A stretch of DNA of 64,000 nt, taken from the NCBI RefSeq assembly GCF_000341285.1, contig NW_005178427.1, forward strand, positions 1-64,000, read 5' to 3'. Source of the DNA: Galdieria sulphuraria (lineage: Eukaryota > Rhodophyta > Bangiophyceae > Galdieriales > Galdieriaceae). A program made the translations under genes and the position numbers. A model generated the notes under the pieces. It worked only from the letters and a program-made list of their open reading frames with translations. It searched no databases and was not told where the DNA came from. Of the stretch, positions 12,804-23,724 are shown piece after piece; the first letter of the stretch is position 1; each line of letters opens with the position of its first letter.

Positions 12804-14477
12804 AAGTGTTCTATTTTCCTTCTCAAAAATAAATATTCATATCTTGTGTATTCAGAGCATTTCTAACGCACGTATCGTTTAGTTGAATCAATTGAAGAAA
12901 ACGTCATTCATTTACTGTAATATAAGAACAGTACTTAAAACTGCTTTGAGTTACTCTATTCTATACAACATGGACTCATAATTGGGTACCGCAAAACGAT
13001 ATAGAAATATCCATGAATTTGCAAGAGTGAAAATACTTTTCTAAGAGCACTGTTTGATCTCTCGAAAGAGCTTTGACTGTCTAAAAGAGTGATTGTGTAA
13101 AAAACTGGAAAATATCTTTTTTAAACTATGATATCTCATAAAGAAGTGAGCTCAATCTTTCATTTTTTGAAGATAAATGAAATATTCAGGGTGAGAAAGA
13201 ACTGTAAACTATCTCAAAAATACTTTTATTGAAGTGATCTACCATAAGTAGCTTGACTTTACGACCTAAGGATATAAAAACTTGTGCCAATAGTTGGATG
13301 GACAATCTGTTTACAATAAGAAGCATTGAAGATCAAGAATTGCAATAATCTTGGCTAGATGGCAACATGAACAATCATATGACAGTTTTGAACTCAAATG
13401 AAATTTTTAAAAGTTTCCTTTCCTCGCACGGAAATTTCGAGATTAACATTCTTCAATTTTTAAAAAATTTCTATAAGCATTTCTTCTCTTAATCGTCGTC
13501 GAAATTCTGACGAAAAGCCAAGTTTTACCCAACAGGTCAAACAGCACACTAATTTCATCTGTTGACTCGAGTTCTTCCAAGGCTATATGCTTGTATTTGG
13601 AAGTTGCTTGTATATTTATTCTTGGACATACGCTATGATAGCCAATAACTTTTTGCCTTGTGATAATTGAACTATAAACTGGAGCTATTGTTCAGTCGAA
13701 TGGTTGTACTATGTCATCATTTTTCTTAAATCTCTTAATATATACATATATATCATTGGTTGTCAGACAAAATGGATATTATGACAAGAGTCACTAGAGT
13801 TTCAACAACGCCTGCGATATAAATGGAAACTCCTTTCGGTTCTAAATATCCAAACTGAAATTGTGACAGTTGCATAGTATATCATAAGAAAAAAGAATCC
13901 AAAGCATAACTTTTATCTCATTTGCTACATTGCAACGGAAGAAACTTTGAATTTTCTCATTTGAATATCGATGAAGATCTGACATTCTCAAATCGTTATA
14001 GAATCACATGCTTCTTTTAGGTAAAAAATAATTTTGTTACTGATATCCTCAGTTTTTAGAAAATTGAAAAAAAATTGTATGCGCTTTTCACAAAAACAGT
14101 TGGAATGGAGAAAGAATCGAGTATAAAACTATCTTTTATTTGGTAAATGTTAAGGAATTCAAGCTTGCTTGCGCAGTGTGTCATACAACCAAGTAGAATG
14201 AAAGTTTCAAAACAGCTATTTGGTTGGCATATCACCGATAACCAAAATAGTAAATGAGGTGCTACATACGTCTTTTAAAAGAGATGAGAGAGAAACAGGT
14301 TCGCAACATACTCTGAAAAGCACTGAATACGAGTAGCAGAACACAAAGCATTATAGCTCATAAAAGAGCCTATGGTTACCTTTTTTATCTCAAAATTAAT
14401 TTTCAATACTATTTATCTTTACATAATCAAGAATCTGTTCAAAGTCAAGTCAGTAGGTCATTATTTCAATAGTGAAA
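12804..14477. other. intergenic, no gene seen
   Basis: AT-rich spacer of 1.7 kb without a convincing frame. It contains one copy (13946-13965) of a 20-base word that recurs exactly at 15367-15386 inside the first decayed NTPase copy, so part of it is probably another fragment of that family. Confidence 0.45.
13946..13965 (+). repeat. 20-bp word shared with 15367-15386
   Basis: TTTGAATTTTCTCATTTGAA occurs at both places, each preceded by a GAAAC-T-rich stretch. The second copy lies at the 3' part of the decayed NTPase copy, which suggests that the first marks a further remnant. Confidence 0.5.
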
Positions 14478-15390
14478 ATGTCTGAAAGCAACGATTCTGC
14501 AACTCTTGTTGAAATTCAAACTTGACAATGGTTGAGAGGAATGCTTCGAACCGATACAATTCATATATAGTAGATCGAAAAAAGGATGCTTTTCAAGTGA
14601 CAAAAATACTCTGTGATCTTTACAAAGGCCGAAAACAATTCAGCGTTGTGACAAGTGGTCATAACTATCGTTTGACCATTCCTTTTCCTCCACTTGTGCT
14701 TGGCTCAGCAAAACTAAATTTTGTCAAACCTATTTGGAGTTGGTGGGAAGGTTTGGTGAAAATTCCTGTCGACTTTTGTTTCGGACCTTTCGAGGAACAC
14801 TTTTTTGGACAATTTGAAAAGGACTTCGTTGCTTTATGTAGATCTGAGGAAGTTGGAGTCCACAGACTTCATCGAGGAAAGACGAACCTGGATTGGCAGT
14901 GTACTATTTATTGTACCGATCAGCTTGTGATCAGATGGATCTACCGTTTATGAAGCCTGATGAAGCTTCAGAGTTTAGGAAGGCTTTGGGCATTCCTTCC
15001 GATCAATATCTTCTGGTAGCTTTTGATGAAGTTAGTGTGTGTATGTTGGATAAAAGGGAACTTTTTTGAACTAGAAAAGAGTGACAAAGGTGTGGTTTGT
15101 CTATACAACGACTTTATCGGTATTATTCGTGAGTTGTGTAAAGAACCGGACTTGTTTTTTATAGTTGTTGGGAAAAGTGAAGGCTTAAATATATACAATT
15201 ACGTAGTTTCAGTCTCAAGGGTTCAATTAGTGTTTATTCCTCTTGCGCCGCTTGAGAAACATAGCATCGTGGAACATTTGGAGAAAAGTTCTTCCTTTTA
15301 TTTAATTGTACGCACTCTTATGACAATTGTATTTCTTTGGGATTGACAAATCAAGAGTTGGAAACTTTTGAATTTTCTCATTTGAAACCA
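14478..15390 (+). pseudogene. decayed Crinkler-type NTPase copy 1
   Basis: The region begins with an ATG context (MSESNDSATLVEIQT) and carries stretches readable in more than one frame. One contains YLLVAFDEV followed by YNDFIGIIRELCKEP and a strand FFIVVGKSEGL, the same Walker B, R-E-L helix and sensor-strand order as in the intact gene at 10284. It is interrupted about two or three times and lacks the downstream nuclease-like and SAM-like parts. I treat it as a fossil of the same family; short introns could explain some but not all breaks. Confidence 0.5.
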
Positions 15391-16179
15391 ACATAGGCAA
15401 ATATTTGAGAATAACAAGTTGTATAGTAACTCTTGTATTGTACGACTACGTTGGGTTGATAGTGTGCAATCTATTTTATTTTCGCTTTACCTTCTTTGTT
15501 CCAATTGTAATAGCTCCATCTGTTATTCACAAACTATCCAAACCTTCTACTGGATTGGATAGATAGACAAGTCTTTTCTTGTATCAAAATGAGTAGCTTC
15601 AATCTCCTTATTATCCCAACCTGCACAAATCTTGCGCGTGAATCAAGTAAACATTTATTTTTAAAACTTCAAAAGTCATTATGAGATTTATTGATAATCA
15701 AATATGACTCTCTCTTTTTTCTGAATAGACAAGGCAGTATTATTCTGTAAAGACATACTTGTATAAACATATTCGAGTTACCCAAACAAATCTTTGAACT
15801 GCGAGCCTAAGCAGGTCATGTATCCCATTTACTCAAGTCTGTCACACAAAGGAAGATCCAAATGCTTGAAAAGAACTTTGTGAATCATTATTTGGAACTT
15901 AATGAAAACACAGCTTTGTCCTGAGTTTAAAGCCTCAATCGGTATTGAATGACTAGTCACTTTACTAGAGAGAATCAAACTTTATATAAAACAATATTCG
16001 ATGTGTTGTGTGCTTTTATATACTTCTTGAGATAACATATTTATTTTCACTAAAAATATGGGATTTTATTAAGCCAAAGAAAGAAATGTTGTTTCTTGGC
16101 TTTCCTTAAAAGGAATATTGTATAGAGAGAGGCTTGTATTACCTGTGATTGGTTTTTATCTTTCCTCGAGAAGTTCATT
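15391..16179. other. intergenic, no gene seen
   Basis: Spacer between the two decayed NTPase copies. No frame, RNA gene or repeat was recognised. Confidence 0.5.
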
Positions 16180-17800
16180 ATGGACCATTCTATCCGAGAG
16201 CTTAGCCAGGCTACCTATAATTGTGTAGCGGTAGATCGTAACCCTAAAGTCACGAAACAAGTGTATCAGCTGAACCAAAAGTGAAAAGCAATGGTTATTT
16301 CTGGAACTGATCAAATGGAGCAAATCATTATTTGTTGTGGTCCACTTCTTTTGGTACTGTAAAGAGCACATTTGCCTTGAATGATCTGGATTTACTCAAA
16401 AAGATGGCGTTGACGGTGCTTTAGGGGGTTCTTCCTTGGATCCTCACAATAGGAACTTTTTGGAAACTTGAAAAGCGCCAGTCGTCTTTTTGTCATTCTG
16501 AAAAGCTTTGGTCAATAACCTCCTGAAAAGAGAAGCTTCAAGTGGGCAGTTTGCAGCGAATACTCCAGAGCCGAATCCATTCGAGCCGTATGATAATATA
16601 CAACCAAGGCCTAAAGTGGTGTCTGAGAAGATTCGTGATGTGTTGAATATGAAAACAAATGAATATCTTTTTGTCATTTTTGACAGATTGGTGCTTCTGA
16701 AGGAAAGAACAATTTCTTTGATCTGAAAGACACAACAGGTGATTATCTTACGATATACAATGACTTCTTTTCTGTCATTCGAGAACTCTGTCAATAACCC
16801 CATTTATCTCCTCTCAAGTTGGGAAAGCAGAGGCTGACGTATACGCAACAACTTAATGGATTCCTCTAATGTTCGATTGGAGTTATTGTCACGTTCTCCT
16901 TTTGAAAAGAATCGTATTGTTAAACATTCGGAGAAGAGTCCCTTCGAATGTTTGCACTGGAAATAATTGTGTGGGTCAATTTTTATGTGATGAGAACTTT
17001 TCCAGGAAAGCCTTGAAAAGTCTATTATTAGAATAAACAGTCGGTATAGACATTCTTTTGCAACATGAAAGTCGAAACAAGAGTTGTTATCATCCAGAGA
17101 GAAAGTCATGATAATAAAGAATGATTTACGAATGTCTCATATTGTGTTGATCATTTCTTATTTCATTTACAATTTTCAACCAAGAAAAACGACAATGGTC
17201 CTATATTTTGTTATGTTTAGTTTTATTTGAAATTTGGTTTGATTTGTCCAACCAACTGATTACAAATGAAGGTGTTCCTCTATATGGTTTGGCAAATGGG
17301 ATGCTTTTATGTCATCGCCAGTGCCTAGAAGAAGATGGGATCAATAATGTATGTGAAGTGTTGAGTCCAAAGCTATTGAGTGACTATAATATGGAAGATT
17401 GACTTGCTTCGAAAGTAATTTTCAGGACTATGTTGTCGAATTCTTCTAATGCTCTCACAAGTCTCTGCTTCATATTTTTGAAGATACATTTCGACAAAGT
17501 CGTACTTGGAGTTTTCACGTTATGATCCCAACAACATCCCATTTTCTACTCTTTCTTAATGATCTCCCGTGTTGAATTCATTTCTAAGAGAGTATCATTG
17601 GAAAAGAAAGTGAATGGGAAAGGATTGTGGACCATGTTTTAGAATTGGAAAAGACTTGTATTCCAATCAATTCAATGCGACCTATTCCGGATATATTGTT
17701 CAAGTTGCATAGAAGGGATATCGAAGAAGAGTCGTTGAATGTTGGTATTACATGCAAGCTCAATTGCAGTATCAATAGCATGACATGGAATGAAATACAA
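16180..17800 (+). pseudogene. decayed Crinkler-type NTPase copy 2
   Basis: Starts with an ATG (MDHSIRELSQATYN) whose next residues, YNCVAVDR..VTKQVYQL, align with YNSYIVDR..VTKILCDL of copy 1. Further on, EYLFVIFDEIG, YNDFFSVIRELC and FEKN segments repeat the copy 1 pattern, and fragments up to about 17.8 kb read as protein-like pieces such as EWERIVDHVLELEKTCIP. Multiple interruptions are present, more than in copy 1. It is a fossil; copies 1 and 2 resemble each other more than the intact 10284 gene, which suggests an old tandem duplication. Confidence 0.45.
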
Positions 17801-18847
17801 TAAGAACGTCATAAGTTTTGAAATCTATTCAAGTTTTATCAAAGACTTTCGTACTGAGACTATATGACAAATGGCTCTATCGTTTTACTCTGATGCTTGA
17901 GTTTTGAGTTTCCATATTGACTGTTGTTGTTGCGTTTTTGCATTGATAAAGGCTTCCTGTTGTAGTTAGTTTTAGAAACGAGATGCATTGCAATTTATTC
18001 TTCGCTATTTAATAGGCTCTAATGGAGAGAAATATGTGGATAATAAGAGCTCAAAGGTCTAATCTTGAAAATTGTTTCGTTCAAAGGCAAAAGTCAAAAG
18101 TATTCATAAAAAAAACTTACACCAGTTCCAAACTGATTGTAACAAAGTTGGAAGACAACTAGGTTAGATTATGAAATTCACTGAAATTTTCTTGAACAAT
18201 GTTAACACAAAAATGGCAGAAAAACTATTCTCCCGCAGTGAAGGATATTTTAACAAGGAATTCTACTTAAAAAATGAATAAAGAAGGCAGCAACAGAAAA
18301 TATACTTCCATATTGGATATAAGAAGAGATTTAAACTTTTATGCTATTGAGAGCACAACTAGAACAAAATTTGAAAGTCGTCCTTCAACAAGAACAGTGC
18401 TTAGAAGCAATATTCCTAGTTATAACTCGTCTTATGAGCGTATAAGTGCAAACACATTGGTTTATTTCACTGTTTCTTTTTCAAAACCGCTTCGTTTGGG
18501 TAGTACAGCAGGAGAGTCACAAACCTGAAATTATCGAACGGATTACATTTTTTATAGAGACTTGCTCTCTTTATGCTTGGAAAGGAACAAACTAAAATAA
18601 TATTTCAGGAACTATTCAACAAAAACCCCCGAAGAAGGAAAATATCTTTCGACTGGGCGGAACAAAGAACAAGCATGTAATAATATTCTTCAAGAAGAAT
18701 TGCTGATAGCTTTGAATTTACGGAGCTTCATTTTCGTCTCAAGTCGGAGTGATTACTCGTTGTAGAGAAGCAAAGAACGAACCAATCAAATATTGTATTG
18801 ATGAAACAGAAACTTTCGGAGAACTTTTTTCCGTTGATCTTCTGAAC
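17801..18847. other. upstream region of polymerase iota gene, one unassigned ORF
   Basis: Holds an ATG-started 84-codon frame at 18274-18528 (+) with no recognised similarity; its serine- and arginine-rich composition is unremarkable. The open frame of polymerase iota extends back to about 18749 but without an ATG. No RNA gene or repeat was seen. Confidence 0.4.
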
Positions 18848-20425
18848 ATGTCAACTGTAGTTCACTCAGCAAACTTTTCAGCTTTTAAAACCATTATTGC
18901 CTTGGACATGGACTACTTTTACTGCCAAGTAGAGTTACGCAAGCGACCGGATATAGATAGGAACCGCCCTGTTGGAGCTTTTCAAAGGAACTTGGTTGTA
19001 ACCTGTAACTATCCTGCCCGAGCAGCAGGAGTAAAGAAGCTGATGTTGGTGAAAGATGCGTACGATTTGTGTCCAGATTTGATTCTTTTGGATGCTTCTG
19101 ACTTGAAGGACTATAGAATAGCCTGTTCTGAAATTATATCTCTAATCAAAGATACCTTTGGAGTTGTCGCTGTTGAGAATCTGGGACTTGATGAGTTTTT
19201 TATAGATGTCACAAAAATACTTTGCGATAGAGAGGAAGAGTATTCCTGTGAAACGTCAATCAAGGGTTTTTGCTGGCCAGTTGAGGAGCGAGACTCTTGT
19301 ATTTGTTTCGAAAAGGAAGAAGCAAAACCTTTTGTAGCAGCCTCGCACCTTTGCTTTGAAATTCGCGAAACTATAAAGAGCAAATTGCAGCTGACATGTT
19401 CTGGAGGTTTAAGCAATAGTAAATTGTTGTCAAAGCTTGCTGCTAGTATACACAAGCCTGATGAACAAACTGTTATTTTGCCTCAATGTGTCGAGAGCTA
19501 TTTGAGCAACTTGAACCTTAGGAAGTTACCAGGAATTGGTTCTGCAACATATCAAAGTCTTGTTGATCATTTCTTGGTTTCGACTTGTGAGCAGCTCCGT
19601 TGTATACCAGTCGAGAGACTTGTTGAAGTTTTTGGAAGTCGACTAGGTATTCGACTATTTAATATCTGTAGAGGAATCGACGAAGAGTCCGTTCATGATA
19701 CTTCCTTGGTCAAAAGCATTTCATGTGAGGAGCGATTCTCCAAGACAGAACGCTGGTCAGAGGTAGAGAGATATTTAGGAATTGTTGTCGAGAGATTGCT
19801 TGATCGGTTGGTTGAACATGCCACTGTTTTTGCAGGAAGATACGGGCGCTTATTAATCATTTCGTATCTCAGAAGTTCAAGCACAAGACGAGAGTCGATC
19901 TCGTGCAATGTTCCTTTCGATGTAATTCGACTCTGTACTTTGTGCAATTCGATAAAGTCGCCATCTAATGATTACTGTGATAAATTTTCGAACCTACGAA
20001 GATCGGCTTTGAAACAGTTGGAAGGTCGTTGTTTTGACTTACTCCGAGAACGCCTCGGAAGTGACTTTGTTGTGTGTCTAGTTAGTGTGGGAGTTGGGAA
20101 TTTTGTTACTTTGAATGACGAAGAACCAACTTCTCGCCCCAACTCTATCGTTTCTTTCTTTCAAAGAAGAGCCCCAAATTCAACTTGCTCGTACAAGGTT
20201 TCCGAGGCATCATCGCCAGAAGCTATAAAATGCTGCATTTGTGATGCTTTGTTAAATGCGAACATGTCAAACGAAGATATCAATAGACACATTGACAAAT
20301 GTCTTTCTATGAAGAGTTTCAACATAAACAAGACCCAAAATGCTTTGGATGGCTTCATCAAAAGTAGAAAGCGAAAGGCTTCGTCGTCATCTTCGTATCC
20401 TTTGGATGGAACCGAAACTTCTTAA
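18848..20425 (+). CDS. POLI: Y-family DNA polymerase iota
   Basis: An intronless 525-residue translesion DNA polymerase. The ATG at 18848 is chosen because upstream codons offer only GTG and the catalytic core begins 15 residues later. Seen: the metal-binding LDMDYFY (D20, D22), then LVVTCNYPARAAGVKKLM and DLKDYR, which match polymerase iota far better than eta or kappa; LGLDEFF, the second carboxylate pair (about 115); a GGLSNSKLLSKLAS-type thumb start and the KLPGIG helix-hairpin. The C-terminus has a CxxC...HxxxC finger (about 458-482) of UBZ type for ubiquitin (modified PCNA), a PCNA-box-like IVSFF before it and QNALDGFI near the end. It acts in the nucleus in damage bypass. The little finger between is poorly conserved, as usual. 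Confidence 0.88.
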   Translation: MSTVVHSANFSAFKTIIALDMDYFYCQVELRKRPDIDRNRPVGAFQRNLVVTCNYPARAAGVKKLMLVKDAYDLCPDLILLDASDLKDYRIACSEIISLIKDTFGVVAVENLGLDEFFIDVTKILCDREEEYSCETSIKGFCWPVEERDSCICFEKEEAKPFVAASHLCFEIRETIKSKLQLTCSGGLSNSKLLSKLAASIHKPDEQTVILPQCVESYLSNLNLRKLPGIGSATYQSLVDHFLVSTCEQLRCIPVERLVEVFGSRLGIRLFNICRGIDEESVHDTSLVKSISCEERFSKTERWSEVERYLGIVVERLLDRLVEHATVFAGRYGRLLIISYLRSSSTRRESISCNVPFDVIRLCTLCNSIKSPSNDYCDKFSNLRRSALKQLEGRCFDLLRERLGSDFVVCLVSVGVGNFVTLNDEEPTSRPNSIVSFFQRRAPNSTCSYKVSEASSPEAIKCCICDALLNANMSNEDINRHIDKCLSMKSFNINKTQNALDGFIKSRKRKASSSSSYPLDGTETS

Positions 20426-20717
20426 GTAATATCGGAGTACAGTTCGAAACGATTGGATCCTATCGAAAATGCCTAATTATCCTTGTTGCACAAATGAATA
20501 TGATCGCATGTTTCTAGGATTTGAGTCATTTATTTGATTAGATCTGAGCTAATCATCGACCACATATTCTTTACGTAAAATCTGTTTTCGAACTGAACTT
20601 TCTGTAAAAGGTGATTGACGGTTCCTCAAGTGGCCTACAAAATGAATTTAGTGTGAAAGAACTGAATTTCCTACATCTTTAAGAAATCTTGCAAATTTCT
20701 GAAAGATTCAAGGAAGA
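20426..20717. other. 3' region of POLI, no gene seen
   Basis: Short AT-rich spacer after the POLI stop codon; nothing recognised. Confidence 0.5.
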
Positions 20718-21380
20718 ATGGAACGCAGAAACTTATTGAAGACTAATGAACTACAGTTGGAAAGCGCTGCTGCATATCCGGACGAAATTGAAAACTTTTG
20801 TAATGAACAAAGTCATTCAACCATCACAGAAATGGTATTCGAAACAAAATCTTAGAAAAGATGGAAGAAGAATCCTTTGACAAATAAACTTGTTCATTTT
20901 TAGCAAAGGTGATAACTATCGAAATTTTTCAAACGCAAGATTCTAACAATATGCTTCTCTGACGCTCCGTTGGTTTTCTTCGCTTTATCATAACTTTTGA
21001 CCGACACAACTCTGCACCAAAGTAAGCCTAACTGCTTTGTTGTTTTTTCACCGATACGTGCGTCTTATTTGCAATATTGGTTAGGTCCTAATCCACGCCT
21101 AAGCGATAACCAGCCTGTTGATTTTAGAATGGTGGCGGATAAAGTACCACTAAACGACTAGGAGCCTGTTACAAGTTTGGATTTAACAACTTTTGTACCT
21201 TATATTTTACAGTTGCTCGATATTTGCAACCAAATATGCCGACATGACTTGGAGAATTATCTAACCTTACCCCTCGAGCCCGACATGGTGAGTCGATAAG
21301 TAGGAGTTGTCTTTCTTTTCTCTTTTTCCTGTTGGCATGACCAGGGAGTTCAATTTTTTAATACGTTAGAATTGAAATAA
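20718..21380 (+). CDS. candidate multi-exon gene of unknown function
   Basis: Several exon-like pieces follow one another. An ATG at 20718 opens 39 codons (MERRNLLKTNELQLESAAAY...) ending at a GT. A frame from about 21023 reads KPNCFVVFSPIRASYLQYWL... to a GT at 21144. After a 69-nt intron ending in TTTTACAG comes exactly 25 codons (LLDICNQICRHDLENYLTLP...), a GTGAGT donor at 21288, a pyrimidine-rich 57-nt intron, and GVQFFNTLELK with a TAA at 21378. The last three exons join in phase. I cannot join the first exon to the second convincingly. No family is recognised. If real it breaks the strand alternation described for this region. Confidence 0.3.
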
Positions 21381-22390
21381 AAAATGGTTGTTGATTGCAA
21401 AAAAAACTTGCATTATTGAGCAGGACTTTTGACTGAATGCCAGTTCTCACTCGATATAAAGAAGAAATTGTATAGAAAAGATTAGAAATGAAATTCGCCA
21501 TGGCAAACATTGCAAATGTCGTCTTAGTTCGCATTATTTGCACCATATAAAAAAAGTTTCTGCTATCAATAAGGGCTGTGCAACTGGAGTACTTTTCCAA
21601 AATTGAATGTTGGTTTACGCACATTACAGATATTGCCAGAGTATGAGGTTCCCTCAAGCAAAGCAAATGAATATTTACTTGAAAGCTTCTTCGCGCTTTG
21701 AACTACCGCTACTCTAGTCTAATTCAAATTACACCGCATGTTGGTTGTGTTGAGACAATATGAAGCACTCAAATAGCGCAACCAGCTTTTCTTGTTGACT
21801 CGGATGAGGAGCCAAGAGTTTGCTTACCTGGAAATATTGTCAACTTAAAAAGGTCCCAAAAAATAGAACTCAAATCTTAATGTACTCTTATAGAGATTTT
21901 TACTCATTTTCATTTCTTCCAGCCAACAAAAGAAACTCCAGTACGGCCTACAAGTTCCCTCATTGAGCAGATTTCGAAGGTAAGTTGCAGTGAAAAGATA
22001 CTCGGATACTGTATGCTGTGTACGACTGTTTTGTTCCATTTTAATGTTTATTGTTAGTGAAAGACTTCTGAAATTGTTTTGAAAATGTACTGGTTTATTT
22101 GTTCCGCTTCCTATGGTATGTCTATACAGGAATTTCGAGTATTATCACTTTGGTTTCGGAGTACAATTTGTTGTCTGAGTGTGCTGCTTGATTGTCACAT
22201 ATGGCTTACAGCTATGATGCACATTGAAATGTCAAACGCTTGAAGTCATTTTGCAGTTACTGCAATTGCTTTTGTAGATTCAACAATATGAACCAAAAAA
22301 ACTTGTCCTTATTTTCAAAGACTTCAAGTCTGAATAGTAAATGTGGCATTTACTCATGAGAATTTTACTTTAACAGGTTTGAAAAATGCC
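21381..22390. other. intergenic with exon-like fragments
   Basis: Contains isolated protein-like pieces on the plus strand: AFLVDSDEEPRVCLPGNI near 21785-21840, and PTKETPVRPTSSLIEQISK at 21923-21979 flanked by CTTCCAG and GTAAGT. They may belong to a further spliced gene that I could not assemble. Nothing else seen. Confidence 0.3.
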
Positions 22391-23650
22391 TCATAAAGCT
22401 GATTTTGGAGACCTCAACGAACTGCGCTGAATCAGTTCAATCCAATAGCTATCGTAATGTCTCGTTAGCATTGTTCATTTTTATGTTTTGAAGTCCAATT
22501 ACCCGTCAGGATCTGATACAAATGCGATTTCACCGACATCCTATTGTTGCAGCTTTAAAATTCGAACTATGAACATTTCAATCTTACTTGAAAAGGACCT
22601 GGTTTGCGAATGATTTTATAACCGGCTTTCTGTATTCTATAACAGGCGCCATAGATATCTAGATAAAAGTGAGGTAGGGCTCGAAATGAAAGATTCAACA
22701 AATACCATCGACTGTCAAACCAATATGTCCAAATCCCTTGGGCTCTGAGTTGCCATTATGATAAGATAAGAAGGAATCAGACTCCGAGTCCCATAAATAT
22801 TGAAGTGCCATTCTAGGAATCGTCCATTGGTAGGTTTTGAACTTGTTTATCATTGAGTAGATCTCATTAGAAGAAGAATTTGCATAGCCGTAATAATAGA
22901 CTGTTGAGCGAGATGAAGGGATCTCCAAATGTCCAAGAAAGTTCATTCCAAGACCTTTTTCATAAAATTCTTTGCTAACTGCAGGGTCTTTGATACGAAG
23001 CATTGTCTTTGAAATGTCGATAAAAAATATTCTGAACCATAAGCATTATTTACCTCTGCTAAGACCGGGCTACTTTTAACATCATCGACACTTTTTGTAT
23101 TGGAATAGAGATATCCTGTTTTTCGTTCTCCTGAAACCAATTGGATCCAATAGCCGTCTGGATCCGAGACGTATGCGCATTTTCCAATCTGCTCAAAAAA
23201 CTGTAAATGTTGTCCAGCTTGCAGCTAACCTACCTCGGAATGAGATGGATGTTGTATTACGGGAACGCCTTGACTCTGAAGCTCTTCAACTGTTTCTTTT
23301 ACATCATTCACAACAAATGTCACATGCACAAAACCTTTAGGATCTTCGTTACCGTTGTGATAATGAAATTCAGAGTCTTTTTCAGTTCCCCAGTTGTAAG
23401 TCAGTTCTAAGGTTGGACATTGAACGTTCCACAGCCATTTGGCAGTTTCTGCTTGTGATAAATGATCATTTGGAATCTTTTGCTCTGTACTTGCATAGAA
23501 GTAAAGTGAAAATGCAAGACTAGGAAAGTCAAAACGAGTTAAAAACTGCATTCCCAATTGTTTCTCGTAAAACGTTCTGCTCTTCTTCGGGTCCTTGATA
23601 CGAAGCATAGTTTGAGCAAACACTGGTTTTCTTCCTATAAGAGAAAGCAT
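22391..23650 (-). CDS. glyoxalase I, two-domain (lactoylglutathione lyase)
   Basis: Six exons encode about 340 residues with two tandem glyoxalase I folds, as in yeast and plant enzymes. It isomerises the glutathione hemithioacetal of methylglyoxal to S-lactoylglutathione in the cytosol. Domain 1: FAQTMLRIKDPKKSRTFYE, LELTYNWG, HNGNEDPKGFVHVTF, DPDGYWIQL. Domain 2: AETMLRIKDPAVSKEFYE, ALQYLWDSE, GFGHIGLTVDDI, DPDGYWIEL. One metal site keeps the canonical Gln/Glu/His/Glu set; the other has Glu/Gln/His/Gln at the equivalent positions. Introns lie at 22449-22502, 22541-22587, 22659-22705, 23007-23053 (three of exactly 47 nt) and 23189-23233 (45 nt; an alternative acceptor would make it 33 nt). 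ATG at 23650, stop at 22391-22393. Head-to-head with the RING gene, 74 nt between ATGs. Confidence 0.9.
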
Positions 23651-23724
23651 GTCTTTAAATGTTATCGCAAACTTGAATCATGTAAACGACTTTTTTTCAC
23701 ATAATTGTAGAATTTCAAGATGAA

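Noticed and set aside
23189-23233. 33-nt ultra-short intron in glyoxalase I
   Set aside because: A second in-frame acceptor 12 nt further gives a 45-nt intron that fits all others; the longer one is preferred.
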